Assembly: GCA_020348925.1 (NCBI GenBank)
Contig: CP070758.1
Coordinates: forward strand, 2,572,614-2,636,613
DNA from: Gemmatimonadota bacterium
Lineage (GTDB): Bacteria > JBHIER01 > G020348925
Direction: 5' to 3'
DNA: 64,000 nt
Shown: in pieces, positions 18,847-28,135 of the stretch
How the letters are laid out: every line of letters starts with the position of its first letter
Position numbering within the stretch: the first letter of the stretch is position 1
Notes under the pieces: model-generated
Told to the model about the DNA's origin: nothing
Seen by the model: the letters and a program-made list of their open reading frames with translations, nothing else
The model's database searches: none
Translations under genes and position numbers: made by a program

Positions 18847-21813
18847 ATGAGGTGTTTCCGTATGGCTGTTCCTTTTGTTCTTCTGACCATTCTTTTTTCT
18901 GTCCTTGGAGCGGTTTCTGAGGGGGAGAGACCTTTTCTGGTAAAAATTTCCAGGAGTGATCCCTCCGCCGTGACAGTGCTTCGAGAGCGGGGAATCCCGG
19001 TACATTTCAAGTTGCAAAAATGGTATATCGCCAGCGCTGAGAAAGCCGATCTCGAGCGGTTCGAGGCGGTTGGCATGGTCTATGATGTCCTTGATGAGGA
19101 GGCCTGGACACAACCCTATTATGTGATGAACAGGCCCGGCAGACAAGAACTTGGGAGCCTTCCTGATGTTGGCACGGTGCTGTTTCAAGACAATATGAAA
19201 GCTCTGGTGAAAATCGGGAGCGACGAAGCGCTGGAACTGGCTCGCTCCGGTTTTCAGTTCACGAAAATTTTCCAAAAAGCACTTCCGCTGTTCGATCCGG
19301 AGACCGAAGAGGCGCCTCGCATACGAGCGAGGCGTCAGACCGAAAACGTCATCGGAGCCATAGTCAATCAGGTCTCGCAGGCGACTATTCAGTCGTATGT
19401 CCAGAGTCTTCAGGATTTTCAGACGAGGCTGTGGGCCAGCGAACCGATCTGGCCGGCGTCTCAGTGGATCTATGACAAATTCATCGAGTTCGGGTACACG
19501 GATGTCGTCTTCGAAGAGTTTATCGTATCCGGTGAGGACTATGTCTGGTATCAACCCGGTTATGATGTGGCCGTGCGGAATGTCATTGCCACAAAACCCG
19601 GGGTGCTCTATCCGGATATCGTTTATATCATCGGCGGCCATTATGATTCCATTGTCATCGACGGGGTGACAGATCCGTACGTTTGGGCTCCTGGGGCCAA
19701 CGACAATGCCACCGGCACTGTGGGTGCCATGGAGGCGGCTCGGATTTTGGCCGATGTCGATCTCGATTGCACGGTGAAATTTGCGGCCTGGACCGCCGAA
19801 GAGATTGGCCTTTACGGTGCGGAGTATTATGCTGAGAACGCGCACCAGCGGGGGGAGAATATTGCGCTGTACATCAATTACGATATGATCGCAAATCTCG
19901 ACGAGAGCGATCCCGTCCGGGACATTAATATTGGTAGGAGTTCGGGCGCGGAAGCTTACAGCGATCTCATGGTGCAGATGATCAATCAATACACAACGCT
20001 GGTTCCAGATCCCTACATCACAGGAAGCGGCGGGAGTGATCACGGTCCTTTTATGCAGTACGGCTACGATATCCTGTACGCGTCGGAGGGCGACTTCAGT
20101 CCCCACTGGCACGAGCCGACGGACGTTGTCGACAATATGGATATCCCTTACTTTTGTGAGGTGGTCAAAATGGGATTGGCCACCTTGGCCACCCTGGCCG
20201 GACCGCCTGAGTCGTTTCCGGAACCACTGATTGCTTTTGAGGACTACGAGATGGATGACGACGATGAGGGAGGGAGCACGGGGAACGAGAACGGCTATTT
20301 TGATGCCGGTGAAACCGTTCAGGTTTCACTCGCCTTGCACAACTACGGTGATGCTCAGGCAAATAATGTGAGCGGTCGGCTGTATACCGACGATCCACTC
20401 GTGACCGTTTTGGACGACGAGGTCTCTTTCGGAAATATTCCTTCAGGCGGATCTGTGATGAGCCAGGGACAATTTCGCTTTGCCATATCTGAGGAGTGTC
20501 CGAACGGTCGGTATCTCAATTTTTCCCTCGATGCCAGCGCAAGTGATGGATACGAATGGACGACATACTTCACCGCACGCGTCGCCCAGCCTGATTTTGT
20601 GTACCATACGTTCGATTTCGAAGAAACGGTTGGAGATGGAGATGGCGTTCTCGATCCCGGTGAGACCATAAGCTTGAAACTTTTCATTGGGAACACGGGA
20701 TTGCGAGGCGGTTCGGGTATTACTGCTGAGCTTGAGACCGATGATGCGGACGTATCGATTACGGACAACGAGGCAGTTTTTCCTGACTTGGCCCTTGGTG
20801 CTACGGTAGAGAATAGTGATCCCTTCAAATTTTCTATCAGTCAGGACGCTGCATTTCACGCCATTCTTTTTACCGTTCGTCTTTCCGAAGGGGAAGGATA
20901 TTATGAGACGGAATTGAATTTTCGCTTGCTCATAGGCCAGGGTCCAGTGCTGCTTGTTCCCGACGACGGTGGTACCGGTAACGAAGGGTATTACATTGAG
21001 GCGTTTCAAAGCCTGGGTGTTCCGTATGAAGTTGCTGAAGTCCAGGGTGTTGCCAAGACCGTTTCGAGTGGACTTCTTGACTATTCGGAAGTGATCTGGT
21101 TCACCGGCGCTGCGGAGAGCAACACCCTGACCCCTGATGATCAGAGCGATCTTGAAACCTTTCTCAACGGCGGTGGCAGGCTGCTTCTCTCCGGGAGCAT
21201 GATCGGTTATGAAACTGGGAACACTTCGTTCTACAGGGAATATCTCCACGGTGACTACGTCTCTTTCATCACAATGCTTCATCACCTCAATGGTGTGCCG
21301 TCAAACCCCGTGGTGGGCGGATATACCATTACGCTCACAGCGGAGGGTTCGAACGCTCAGGGGTTTGCCGGTGAGACGGATCCCATCAGTCCAGCCGTTT
21401 CGATTTTCAATTATGATCGGAGCACAGAGGAGGGACCGGGTCTCATCAGGTCGAGCGGCAGCGGTGCGTTGACAGTGGAGACGTCGGTTTACAAAGTCGT
21501 CTATTTCTCATTTGGCGTCGAAGGGATCGAGCCACTGGAGGATCGCGTCCAAGTTTTGGCGGATGTCTTATCGTGGTTCAAGGAGCCGGGAGTGAACAAA
21601 GGCGATGTGGACGGGAACGGGACGACGGATATCATTGATGCTGTTGTCGCCGTGAATATTGTCCTGGGGATGCTGCAACCGGATGAAGGGCAGAGGGCTC
21701 GGGCTGATATGAATTACGATGGTGCGATTGATATCCTCGATGTTGTCAAAGTCGTGAACGCCGTGTTGGGAAGTAGTGGAAAAGTCGCAGGTGGTGTGTC
21801 CACGGATATGTAA
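18847..21813 (+). CDS. Secreted M28 metallopeptidase with dockerin tail (clade A, copy 5)
   Basis: 988 residues from ATG 18847, behind aaaggagagg. An in-frame ATG at 18706 exists, but it lies only 10 bases past the promoter -10 box and would bury the signal peptide (MRCFRMAVPFVLL), so it was not used. Catalytic residues: His265, Asp286, Glu318-Glu319, Asp346 and His399. The metal loop reads GANDNATG, so the first Asp of the usual GADD is Asn while the metal-bridging second Asp is kept. The PGE-type beta domains, Rossmann domain and dockerin follow. The next gene is separated by a strong terminator. Confidence 0.93.
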   Translation: MRCFRMAVPFVLLTILFSVLGAVSEGERPFLVKISRSDPSAVTVLRERGIPVHFKLQKWYIASAEKADLERFEAVGMVYDVLDEEAWTQPYYVMNRPGRQELGSLPDVGTVLFQDNMKALVKIGSDEALELARSGFQFTKIFQKALPLFDPETEEAPRIRARRQTENVIGAIVNQVSQATIQSYVQSLQDFQTRLWASEPIWPASQWIYDKFIEFGYTDVVFEEFIVSGEDYVWYQPGYDVAVRNVIATKPGVLYPDIVYIIGGHYDSIVIDGVTDPYVWAPGANDNATGTVGAMEAARILADVDLDCTVKFAAWTAEEIGLYGAEYYAENAHQRGENIALYINYDMIANLDESDPVRDINIGRSSGAEAYSDLMVQMINQYTTLVPDPYITGSGGSDHGPFMQYGYDILYASEGDFSPHWHEPTDVVDNMDIPYFCEVVKMGLATLATLAGPPESFPEPLIAFEDYEMDDDDEGGSTGNENGYFDAGETVQVSLALHNYGDAQANNVSGRLYTDDPLVTVLDDEVSFGNIPSGGSVMSQGQFRFAISEECPNGRYLNFSLDASASDGYEWTTYFTARVAQPDFVYHTFDFEETVGDGDGVLDPGETISLKLFIGNTGLRGGSGITAELETDDADVSITDNEAVFPDLALGATVENSDPFKFSISQDAAFHAILFTVRLSEGEGYYETELNFRLLIGQGPVLLVPDDGGTGNEGYYIEAFQSLGVPYEVAEVQGVAKTVSSGLLDYSEVIWFTGAAESNTLTPDDQSDLETFLNGGGRLLLSGSMIGYETGNTSFYREYLHGDYVSFITMLHHLNGVPSNPVVGGYTITLTAEGSNAQGFAGETDPISPAVSIFNYDRSTEEGPGLIRSSGSGALTVETSVYKVVYFSFGVEGIEPLEDRVQVLADVLSWFKEPGVNKGDVDGNGTTDIIDAVVAVNIVLGMLQPDEGQRARADMNYDGAIDILDVVKVVNAVLGSSGKVAGGVSTDM

Positions 21814-21857
21814 GTTTGAGTCCGTCGTTTGAAGAACATTTTGTACAATCCAAGAAG

Positions 21858-21920
21858 GGGGTATACTTTTACAACGCCTTCCGAAGTGATGATGTAGAAG
21901 TACACCCCTTTCCTTTTTTT
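21858..21920 (+). terminator. Strong Rho-independent terminator
   Basis: A 15-bp stem with one mismatch and one G-U pair (ggggtatacttttac at 21858-21872, gtagaagtacacccc at 21894-21908) is followed by tttcctttttt. It ends transcription of the gene at 18847. Confidence 0.75.
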
Positions 21921-22005
21921 CAACGTATTTGAAAAAAGGTGAAGGAAGGAAATCGAAAGAGCTGTTTGTGCACGAGGGATCAAGATCCCCAGAAGGAGAC
22001 ATACG

Positions 22006-24948
22006 ATGCCCAAGAATGCGGGCCTTATTCTGAGACGAATTTTCGCATGCTGCTTCGTCAGTGTGATGTGTGTTCTGACGCTTGCCGCACAGGAATCTCG
22101 GCCGTATTTGGTCAAGGTTTCTCGGGGTGATGCGTCTTCAGTTTCAACACTCCGGGACCGTGGGATTCCGGTTCATTTTAAGTTGGAGCAATGGTACATA
22201 GCGAGCGCTGGCCAGGACGATCTTGAACGGTTCGAACAACAGGGGATAGACTACGGCGTGCTTGATGAGGAAGCCTGGAGCCAATCATATTACCTGATAA
22301 ACAGGCCGGATAGGAAAGAGCTCGGCACCATGCCTGACGTCGGCACGGTGGTTTTTCAGGACTCTGTCAAGGCCATTGTAAAGATCGATCGTCAGGGTGC
22401 TGTGGACCTGGCCCGGTCGGATTTTCAGCTGACAAGAATTTATCAGAAAGCACTTCCTCTTCTCGACGATCAGGAGCGCGAGACAGTACGCCTCAAAGAG
22501 AGGCATCGCACCGAGGATGTCATAGGGGCGATTGTCAACCAAGTTTCACAAGCAACGATTCAGTCGTATGTCCAACGACTCCAGGATTACGGGACGAGGC
22601 TGTACGCCAGCGATTCAATCTGGGTGGCCTCTCAGTGGATGTACGATCTCTTCATCGAGTTCGGTTACACGGATGTTGTCTTCGACGATTTCATCATACC
22701 CGAAGAGGAAGACGACTACTATCAGCCCGGATACGATGTTCCGGTTCGAAATGTGGTTGCGACGAAACCCGGGGTTCTCTATCCTGATGTCGTTATCATC
22801 ATTGGGGGTCATTACGACTCCATTGTTTTTGACGGAACAGATCCGTACGTCTGGGCCCCGGGAGCGAACGACAATGCCTCTGGGACGGTAGGAGCATTGG
22901 AGGCAGCCCGAATACTGGCCGATATCGACCTTGATTGTACGGTCAAATTTGCCTGCTGGACCGCGGAAGAGATCGGCCTCGAGGGTGCCTGGCATTATGC
23001 TGAAAATGCCTACAATCGAGGGGAGAACATTGTCCTCTATATCAATTACGATATGATCGCGAATCTCGACGAGAGCGATCCTGTGCGGGATATTAACATT
23101 GGCAGAAGTTCCGGCGCCCAAACCTTCGGTGATCTCATGGTGCAGATGGCCCATCAGTACACGTCATTGGTTCCGAGTCCTTATGTCACTTCAGGAGGCG
23201 GCAGCGATCATGCTCCTTTTATCCAGTACGATTACGATATCCTGTACGCTTCGGAGGGTGATTTCAGCCCCCACTGGCACAGGGCGACGGATGTCGTCGA
23301 AAATATGGACATCCCCTACTTTTCTGAAGCGGTCAAAATGGGTTTGGCCACTCTGGTATCCGTCGCCGGTCCGCCGGAATCCTTTCCCGATCCCATGATT
23401 GCTTTTCATGACTATGAGATGGATGATGATAGTGAGGGCGGCAGTGTCGGCAATGGAAATGGGTACTTTGATGCTGGTGAGACGATTCAGGTGACCCTGA
23501 CATTGCATAATTACGGGGACACTCAGGCTGATGATGTGAGCGGAATTTTATCGACGAACAATACCCATGTCACGCTCTTGGACGATGTCCAGACCTTTGG
23601 AGACATCCCCTCAGGGGAGACACGGGAGAGCGCGGGACAATTTCGTTTCGCCATCTCGCAGAATGCACCGAATGGACGATATATCAATTTCTCCGTTGAT
23701 GCAACGTCTTCGAGCGGTCAGAGCTGGACGACGTATTTTTCAGTGCGCATCGAGCAACCTTCTTTTATGTACCATACCTATGGCTACGACGAGATCGAGG
23801 GGAATGGTGATGGTGTCCTCGATGCCGGTGAGACCGTGGATGTGTATGTGCTCATAGAGAATACAGGACTCAGGAGTACCTCTGGAATATCGGTTGCCCT
23901 GGAGTCCGACGATCCAGACGTGACGATCTTGGATGATCAGGCGGTATTTCCTGATATGGGGGTGCATGTTCAGGCTGACAACAGAAGTGATCCCTTCACG
24001 TTTTCTTTGAGTCGAGATGCGGCTCCTCATGCCATCGAGTTTGCCGTGCACGTCTCCGAAGGAGAGGGATACTTTCAGACAGATATACCCTTTCGCATAC
24101 TCATCGGCCAAGGAACGGTTTTGCTCGTCGTGGATGACGGAGGCGTGGATAATTCGGAGTATTATACTCAGGCACTGAAACACATGGGTGTCATGTATGA
24201 CGTGCGCACCATGGAAGCACGGGGTAAGATTGTGGTGGATGATCTGTCCGAATATGATGACGTCATTTGGTTTACAGGGGCCATCGGGATGGAGACGTTG
24301 ACCGAGGAAGATCAGGTGACATTGGCCGATTACCTTGATGGCGGAGGGCATCTTTTTCTCTCAGGTAATTTGATCGGCTTTGATATCGGTACGACGCCTT
24401 TCTATCATGACTATCTCCACGCCAAGTACGTTCATTTCTTCACCCGTCTTCATCATCTCAAGGGTGTTTCTTCCAATCCGGTGGTCGATAATATGCCCAT
24501 CATGTTAGCCGCAGACGGTGAAAACCTGCAGTCCTTTACCGGAGAGACGGATCCTGTTCCACCTGCGTTCTCAGTCTTCAATTACGATCGGGAGACTGAT
24601 GAAGGCCCGGGAGATATTCGCTCCTCGGGGAGTGGAGCCTTGGCCTTTGAGAATGAGCAGTACAAACTCGTGTATTGTTCCTTCGGTTTTGAGGGCGTAG
24701 AACCTTTTGAACAACGAGTGGCTCTTTTGAGCAAGGTCTTGACCTGGTTCAGAGCACCTGTGATGGTGAGGGGCGATGTGAACGGCGATGGCCTGTTCAA
24801 CGTTTTGGACGTGGTCTTCTGCGTGAAGATTTCCTTGGAACTGTATGATCCCAGCCGTGAGGAATTTACACAGAGCGATGTGAATTACGATGGATCTGTG
24901 GATGTCTTTGATGTTATGGGAATAGTATACCGAAGCATTCACAAATGA
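22006..24948 (+). CDS. Secreted M28 metallopeptidase with divergent dockerin tail (clade A, copy 6)
   Basis: 980 residues; ATG 22006 follows aaggagac. The signal peptide covers about residues 1-28. The metal and catalytic residues are intact: His269, Asp289 (GANDNASG), Glu321-Glu322, Asp349 and His402. The catalytic half is close to the gene at 18847, but the dockerin is the most divergent in the array: the first loop reads DVNGDGLFNVLD and the linker is LELYDPSREEF instead of the usual VLGMHQPDEGQ. It may bind a different cohesin or bind more weakly. Two hairpins follow the stop directly. Confidence 0.92.
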   Translation: MPKNAGLILRRIFACCFVSVMCVLTLAAQESRPYLVKVSRGDASSVSTLRDRGIPVHFKLEQWYIASAGQDDLERFEQQGIDYGVLDEEAWSQSYYLINRPDRKELGTMPDVGTVVFQDSVKAIVKIDRQGAVDLARSDFQLTRIYQKALPLLDDQERETVRLKERHRTEDVIGAIVNQVSQATIQSYVQRLQDYGTRLYASDSIWVASQWMYDLFIEFGYTDVVFDDFIIPEEEDDYYQPGYDVPVRNVVATKPGVLYPDVVIIIGGHYDSIVFDGTDPYVWAPGANDNASGTVGALEAARILADIDLDCTVKFACWTAEEIGLEGAWHYAENAYNRGENIVLYINYDMIANLDESDPVRDINIGRSSGAQTFGDLMVQMAHQYTSLVPSPYVTSGGGSDHAPFIQYDYDILYASEGDFSPHWHRATDVVENMDIPYFSEAVKMGLATLVSVAGPPESFPDPMIAFHDYEMDDDSEGGSVGNGNGYFDAGETIQVTLTLHNYGDTQADDVSGILSTNNTHVTLLDDVQTFGDIPSGETRESAGQFRFAISQNAPNGRYINFSVDATSSSGQSWTTYFSVRIEQPSFMYHTYGYDEIEGNGDGVLDAGETVDVYVLIENTGLRSTSGISVALESDDPDVTILDDQAVFPDMGVHVQADNRSDPFTFSLSRDAAPHAIEFAVHVSEGEGYFQTDIPFRILIGQGTVLLVVDDGGVDNSEYYTQALKHMGVMYDVRTMEARGKIVVDDLSEYDDVIWFTGAIGMETLTEEDQVTLADYLDGGGHLFLSGNLIGFDIGTTPFYHDYLHAKYVHFFTRLHHLKGVSSNPVVDNMPIMLAADGENLQSFTGETDPVPPAFSVFNYDRETDEGPGDIRSSGSGALAFENEQYKLVYCSFGFEGVEPFEQRVALLSKVLTWFRAPVMVRGDVNGDGLFNVLDVVFCVKISLELYDPSREEFTQSDVNYDGSVDVFDVMGIVYRSIHK

Positions 24949-24949
24949 A

Positions 24950-24968
24950 CCCTGCGGCATCCGCAGGG
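24950..24968 (+). terminator. Short perfect hairpin directly after a stop codon
   Basis: ccctgcgg (24950-24957), a 3-base loop and ccgcaggg (24961-24968), one base past the TGA. There is no T-run behind it, so it may slow polymerase or protect the mRNA end instead of terminating. Confidence 0.45.
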
Positions 24969-24973
24969 AAAAC

Positions 24974-25001
24974 GAGACAGCACCTCTGTCCGTGCTGTCT
25001 C
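24974..25001 (+). promoter_or_regulatory. Leader or terminator hairpin before the second clade B M28 gene
   Basis: A perfect 10-bp stem, gagacagcac (24974-24983) and gtgctgtctc (24992-25001), with an 8-base loop. It ends 9 bases before the Shine-Dalgarno (25010-25018). A weaker relative lies before the other clade B gene (9022-9049), so it may act on expression of this gene type. Confidence 0.5.
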
Positions 25002-25024
25002 ACTCTTTGAAAGAGAGGATACCG

Positions 25025-27973
25025 ATGAAAACAAAAGCGTTCAGAGCGGGAATATGCCTTCTTTTGACCGTCATGCTGTTCTGCTCTGACAGGCCGTGCT
25101 GCGCCAAGACCGAAGATCTCCTGATGATCTCGTTGTCGGCCCTCACAAGAGAGCAGATACAGTTCGTAGAAGGGGAGTGCGTGTCCTACGGTCATATAGA
25201 CGATCAGACCATTGTGGCCCTGACGAAGGAAGAGGAATTGGCCGCGTATCAGAACGAGGGTCTGGCCTATGAGATCCTGGGTGATTTCGCCGACGGCAGT
25301 CGGTTCTTTCTTGTCTCGTTTGTGTCTTTCGAGCAACGTGACAAGCTTGATGAAATAGGGCAGGTCGTGTTCATCCAGGGGGATCGAGCGCTCTTGCGTG
25401 TGGAAGCCCATTGGGATCGCACACTGCCCAAATATGGAATCGAATTGGTCAAAGCGTTTTTTGTCCCGAAGCAGGCTGTTCATCAAAAGCGGTTGCCTGT
25501 GAGCCGTTCTCCCCTCCTCAGTGACATCGTTCACGAGGTGTCGCCTGTGAGAATTTATAATTTCATACTCGATCTACAAAACTTCCAAACGCGGTTTGCC
25601 TACGCTGAGGAGTGCAGTTTGGCGGCGAACTACCTTATCGAACAATTCGAGAGCTGGGGCCTTGAGGTGACGGAACACTGGTTTTTCAATTCCGCTTGGA
25701 TCAGTTATCAGGATCCCCAGCGGAACATCATCGCCACACTCCCTGGGACAACGTACCCGGATGAGATTGTCGCCATATGCGCTCACTACGATTCCTATTC
25801 GGAGGAGGATCCGTGGAATTACGCTCCGGGGGCCGATGATAATGCCAGCGGTACGGCGGCCGTGCTTGAGACCGCGAGGATTTTGAGTCAATATGGTTCG
25901 GAACGGACCTTACAGTTTATTTGCTTTGGTGGCGAAGAGCAGTGGATGATAGGCTCATACGCGTACGTCGAGGAGCGAAGGGCTGCCGGAGACAATTTTG
26001 TGGCTGTCATCAACAATGATATGATCGCATATACCGGTGAGGGGAAATTCGAGGACATCGAGGTGGACTGCATACCGGAGACCGAGTGGATGGCCGATGA
26101 TGTTATGGCCCTGGCGTCGGATTTTGTGACGTACCCTATGACGAAGAACGTCGACTGGGGAAATGTCTCCGACCACACACCTTTTTGGGAAAACGGGTAT
26201 CCTGCTATCGAGCTGGCGGAGGATGAGGCCAATGAGGTCTGGGGCGGGACAAGTCCGTACTACCATACACCCGGAGATGTTATCGAGACATTGAATTTTG
26301 AATTTGCCACACAGATTGTGAAGATGAATGCTGCGGCCCTGGCTTCGTGGGCAGATGTGAGTGTGACCGGATCTGCTGTAGCCTGTGGGGAACATATGAT
26401 AGATGATGACGATCTCGGTGAGAGTCAGGGAAACGGGAATGGATACGTAGATCCCGGAGAGACGATTGAACTTGTAGTCTTCCTGAATAATATAGGTGTT
26501 AGTAATGTTTCAGGAGTGAGTGGTACGCTACAGACTGACGATGAGTACGTCACTCTCATCAGAAGTACAGTTGCATTCGGCGACATAGGTGCCGGCGGCT
26601 CAATCCCGGGACAGGATCCCTTCACCTTCACCGTCTCACAGAATTGCCCCAATGGTCACCAGATACTCTTTTCACTCACTATTGAGGATGATCAGGCGAG
26701 AGTGTGGGAGGGCGGGCTCGTCGTGGAAGTCCTTCAACCGATATTCGTGTTCCACTCTCATTCCTTTGAGGAGGTTGGAGGAAATGGAGACAGCGTCCTC
26801 GATCCCGGTGAGACAGCAAACCTCTACGTTTTTTTGGAAAACATCGGTTTCCGGGGTGCTTCGGGAATCACGGCTCATCTCGAAACGGATGATCCTGACG
26901 TATCGATTGCCGACGGAGAAGCTGTTTTCCCTGATATTGCGGTCGGTGAGCATTCCGGGAACACGGCCGCTCCATTCACGTTCTCGGTGCAGGAAACAGC
27001 GTCCCTCCATACGATTCTCTTCACCGTGCATGTCTCTGAAGGGATGGGCTGTTCCCACGCTGATGTGACCGTTCGGTTGCTTATTGGACAAGGGACTGTC
27101 CTCCTCATACCGGACGACGGCGGGATCGGGAACGAAAATTACTACATTGACGCATTCCGATATTTGGGCGTTCCATATGAGATTGGCGACGTTCAGGGCG
27201 TGCCCAAACCTGTTTCCGATGGGCTTCTCGATTATTCGGAGGTCATATGGTTCACAGGGGCGGGAGAGAGGAACACACTGATGCCGGAGGATCAGAGCAG
27301 CCTGGAGAGTTTTCTCAATGAGGGTGGGAAACTGCTTTTATCCGGGAGCATGATCGGTTACGATGTGGGCAACACTTCTTTTTACAGAAGCTATTTACAT
27401 GGGCACTATGTTTCCTTTATGACGATGCTCCACCATCTCAATGGGGCTCCGTCGAACCCGGTGGTCGGTGAGATGGATATAGCACTTTCATCAACTGGGA
27501 ATAACGCTCAGTCGTTTGCTGGGGAGATCGATGCGATCCCCCCGGCCGTATCAATCTTTGAATATGATCGTGCCACGGAAGAGGGGTCGGGTGTTATCAG
27601 ATCGAGCGGGAGCGGTGCACTCGCTGTGGAAACGTCGGTCTACAAGGTGGCCTATTTCTCATTCGGTATCGAGGGTATCGAACCTGTGGAGGATCGTGCC
27701 CAGGTCTTGGCGGATGTCCTGCTCTGGTTCAAGGCACCTGGAATTGACAAGGGTGATGTGGACGGAAATGGGACCATCGATATTATTGATGCTGTTGTAG
27801 GGGTGAATATTGTTATCGGTCTTCATCAGCCGAGTGAGGAAGAGATCGCCCGGGCCGACATGAATTATGACGGGGAAGTCAATATTGTTGATGTGGTTAA
27901 AATCGTGAATGCTGTCCTGGGGAGTAGTGGCAAGGCGATGGGTGTCCGCGTTACGAAGAATGAGATTCGATAG
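25025..27973 (+). CDS. Secreted M28 metallopeptidase with dockerin tail (clade B, copy 2)
   Basis: 982 residues from ATG 25025, with aaagagagg upstream; the upstream GTG at 24992 lies inside a hairpin arm and was rejected. The signal peptide is about residues 1-27. Catalytic residues: His254 (CAHYDS), Asp272, Glu304-Glu305 (FGGEEQ), Asp332 and His384 (SDHTPF). The N-terminal region and peptidase domain are closely alike to the gene at 9073 through the whole catalytic domain, while six clade A copies separate or flank them; the clade B gene was thus duplicated over a distance or clade A genes were inserted between. The tail is the common cassette with the dockerin loop DVDGNGTIDIID. Confidence 0.93.
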   Translation: MKTKAFRAGICLLLTVMLFCSDRPCCAKTEDLLMISLSALTREQIQFVEGECVSYGHIDDQTIVALTKEEELAAYQNEGLAYEILGDFADGSRFFLVSFVSFEQRDKLDEIGQVVFIQGDRALLRVEAHWDRTLPKYGIELVKAFFVPKQAVHQKRLPVSRSPLLSDIVHEVSPVRIYNFILDLQNFQTRFAYAEECSLAANYLIEQFESWGLEVTEHWFFNSAWISYQDPQRNIIATLPGTTYPDEIVAICAHYDSYSEEDPWNYAPGADDNASGTAAVLETARILSQYGSERTLQFICFGGEEQWMIGSYAYVEERRAAGDNFVAVINNDMIAYTGEGKFEDIEVDCIPETEWMADDVMALASDFVTYPMTKNVDWGNVSDHTPFWENGYPAIELAEDEANEVWGGTSPYYHTPGDVIETLNFEFATQIVKMNAAALASWADVSVTGSAVACGEHMIDDDDLGESQGNGNGYVDPGETIELVVFLNNIGVSNVSGVSGTLQTDDEYVTLIRSTVAFGDIGAGGSIPGQDPFTFTVSQNCPNGHQILFSLTIEDDQARVWEGGLVVEVLQPIFVFHSHSFEEVGGNGDSVLDPGETANLYVFLENIGFRGASGITAHLETDDPDVSIADGEAVFPDIAVGEHSGNTAAPFTFSVQETASLHTILFTVHVSEGMGCSHADVTVRLLIGQGTVLLIPDDGGIGNENYYIDAFRYLGVPYEIGDVQGVPKPVSDGLLDYSEVIWFTGAGERNTLMPEDQSSLESFLNEGGKLLLSGSMIGYDVGNTSFYRSYLHGHYVSFMTMLHHLNGAPSNPVVGEMDIALSSTGNNAQSFAGEIDAIPPAVSIFEYDRATEEGSGVIRSSGSGALAVETSVYKVAYFSFGIEGIEPVEDRAQVLADVLLWFKAPGIDKGDVDGNGTIDIIDAVVGVNIVIGLHQPSEEEIARADMNYDGEVNIVDVVKIVNAVLGSSGKAMGVRVTKNEIR

Positions 27974-28135
27974 AGTGGTATCGCACTGAGAATGTGTTTA
28001 AAGTGAAAATATTGAATTCCGAATGAATCATGTGAGCGGCGACCCCTGACGTGCATTGTTTCGCCATTCTTTTGTTACATAATGAGATACCGTCATCGAA
28101 GAGATTGCGTCGGACGGCTTGAAAGGAGAAAACCC

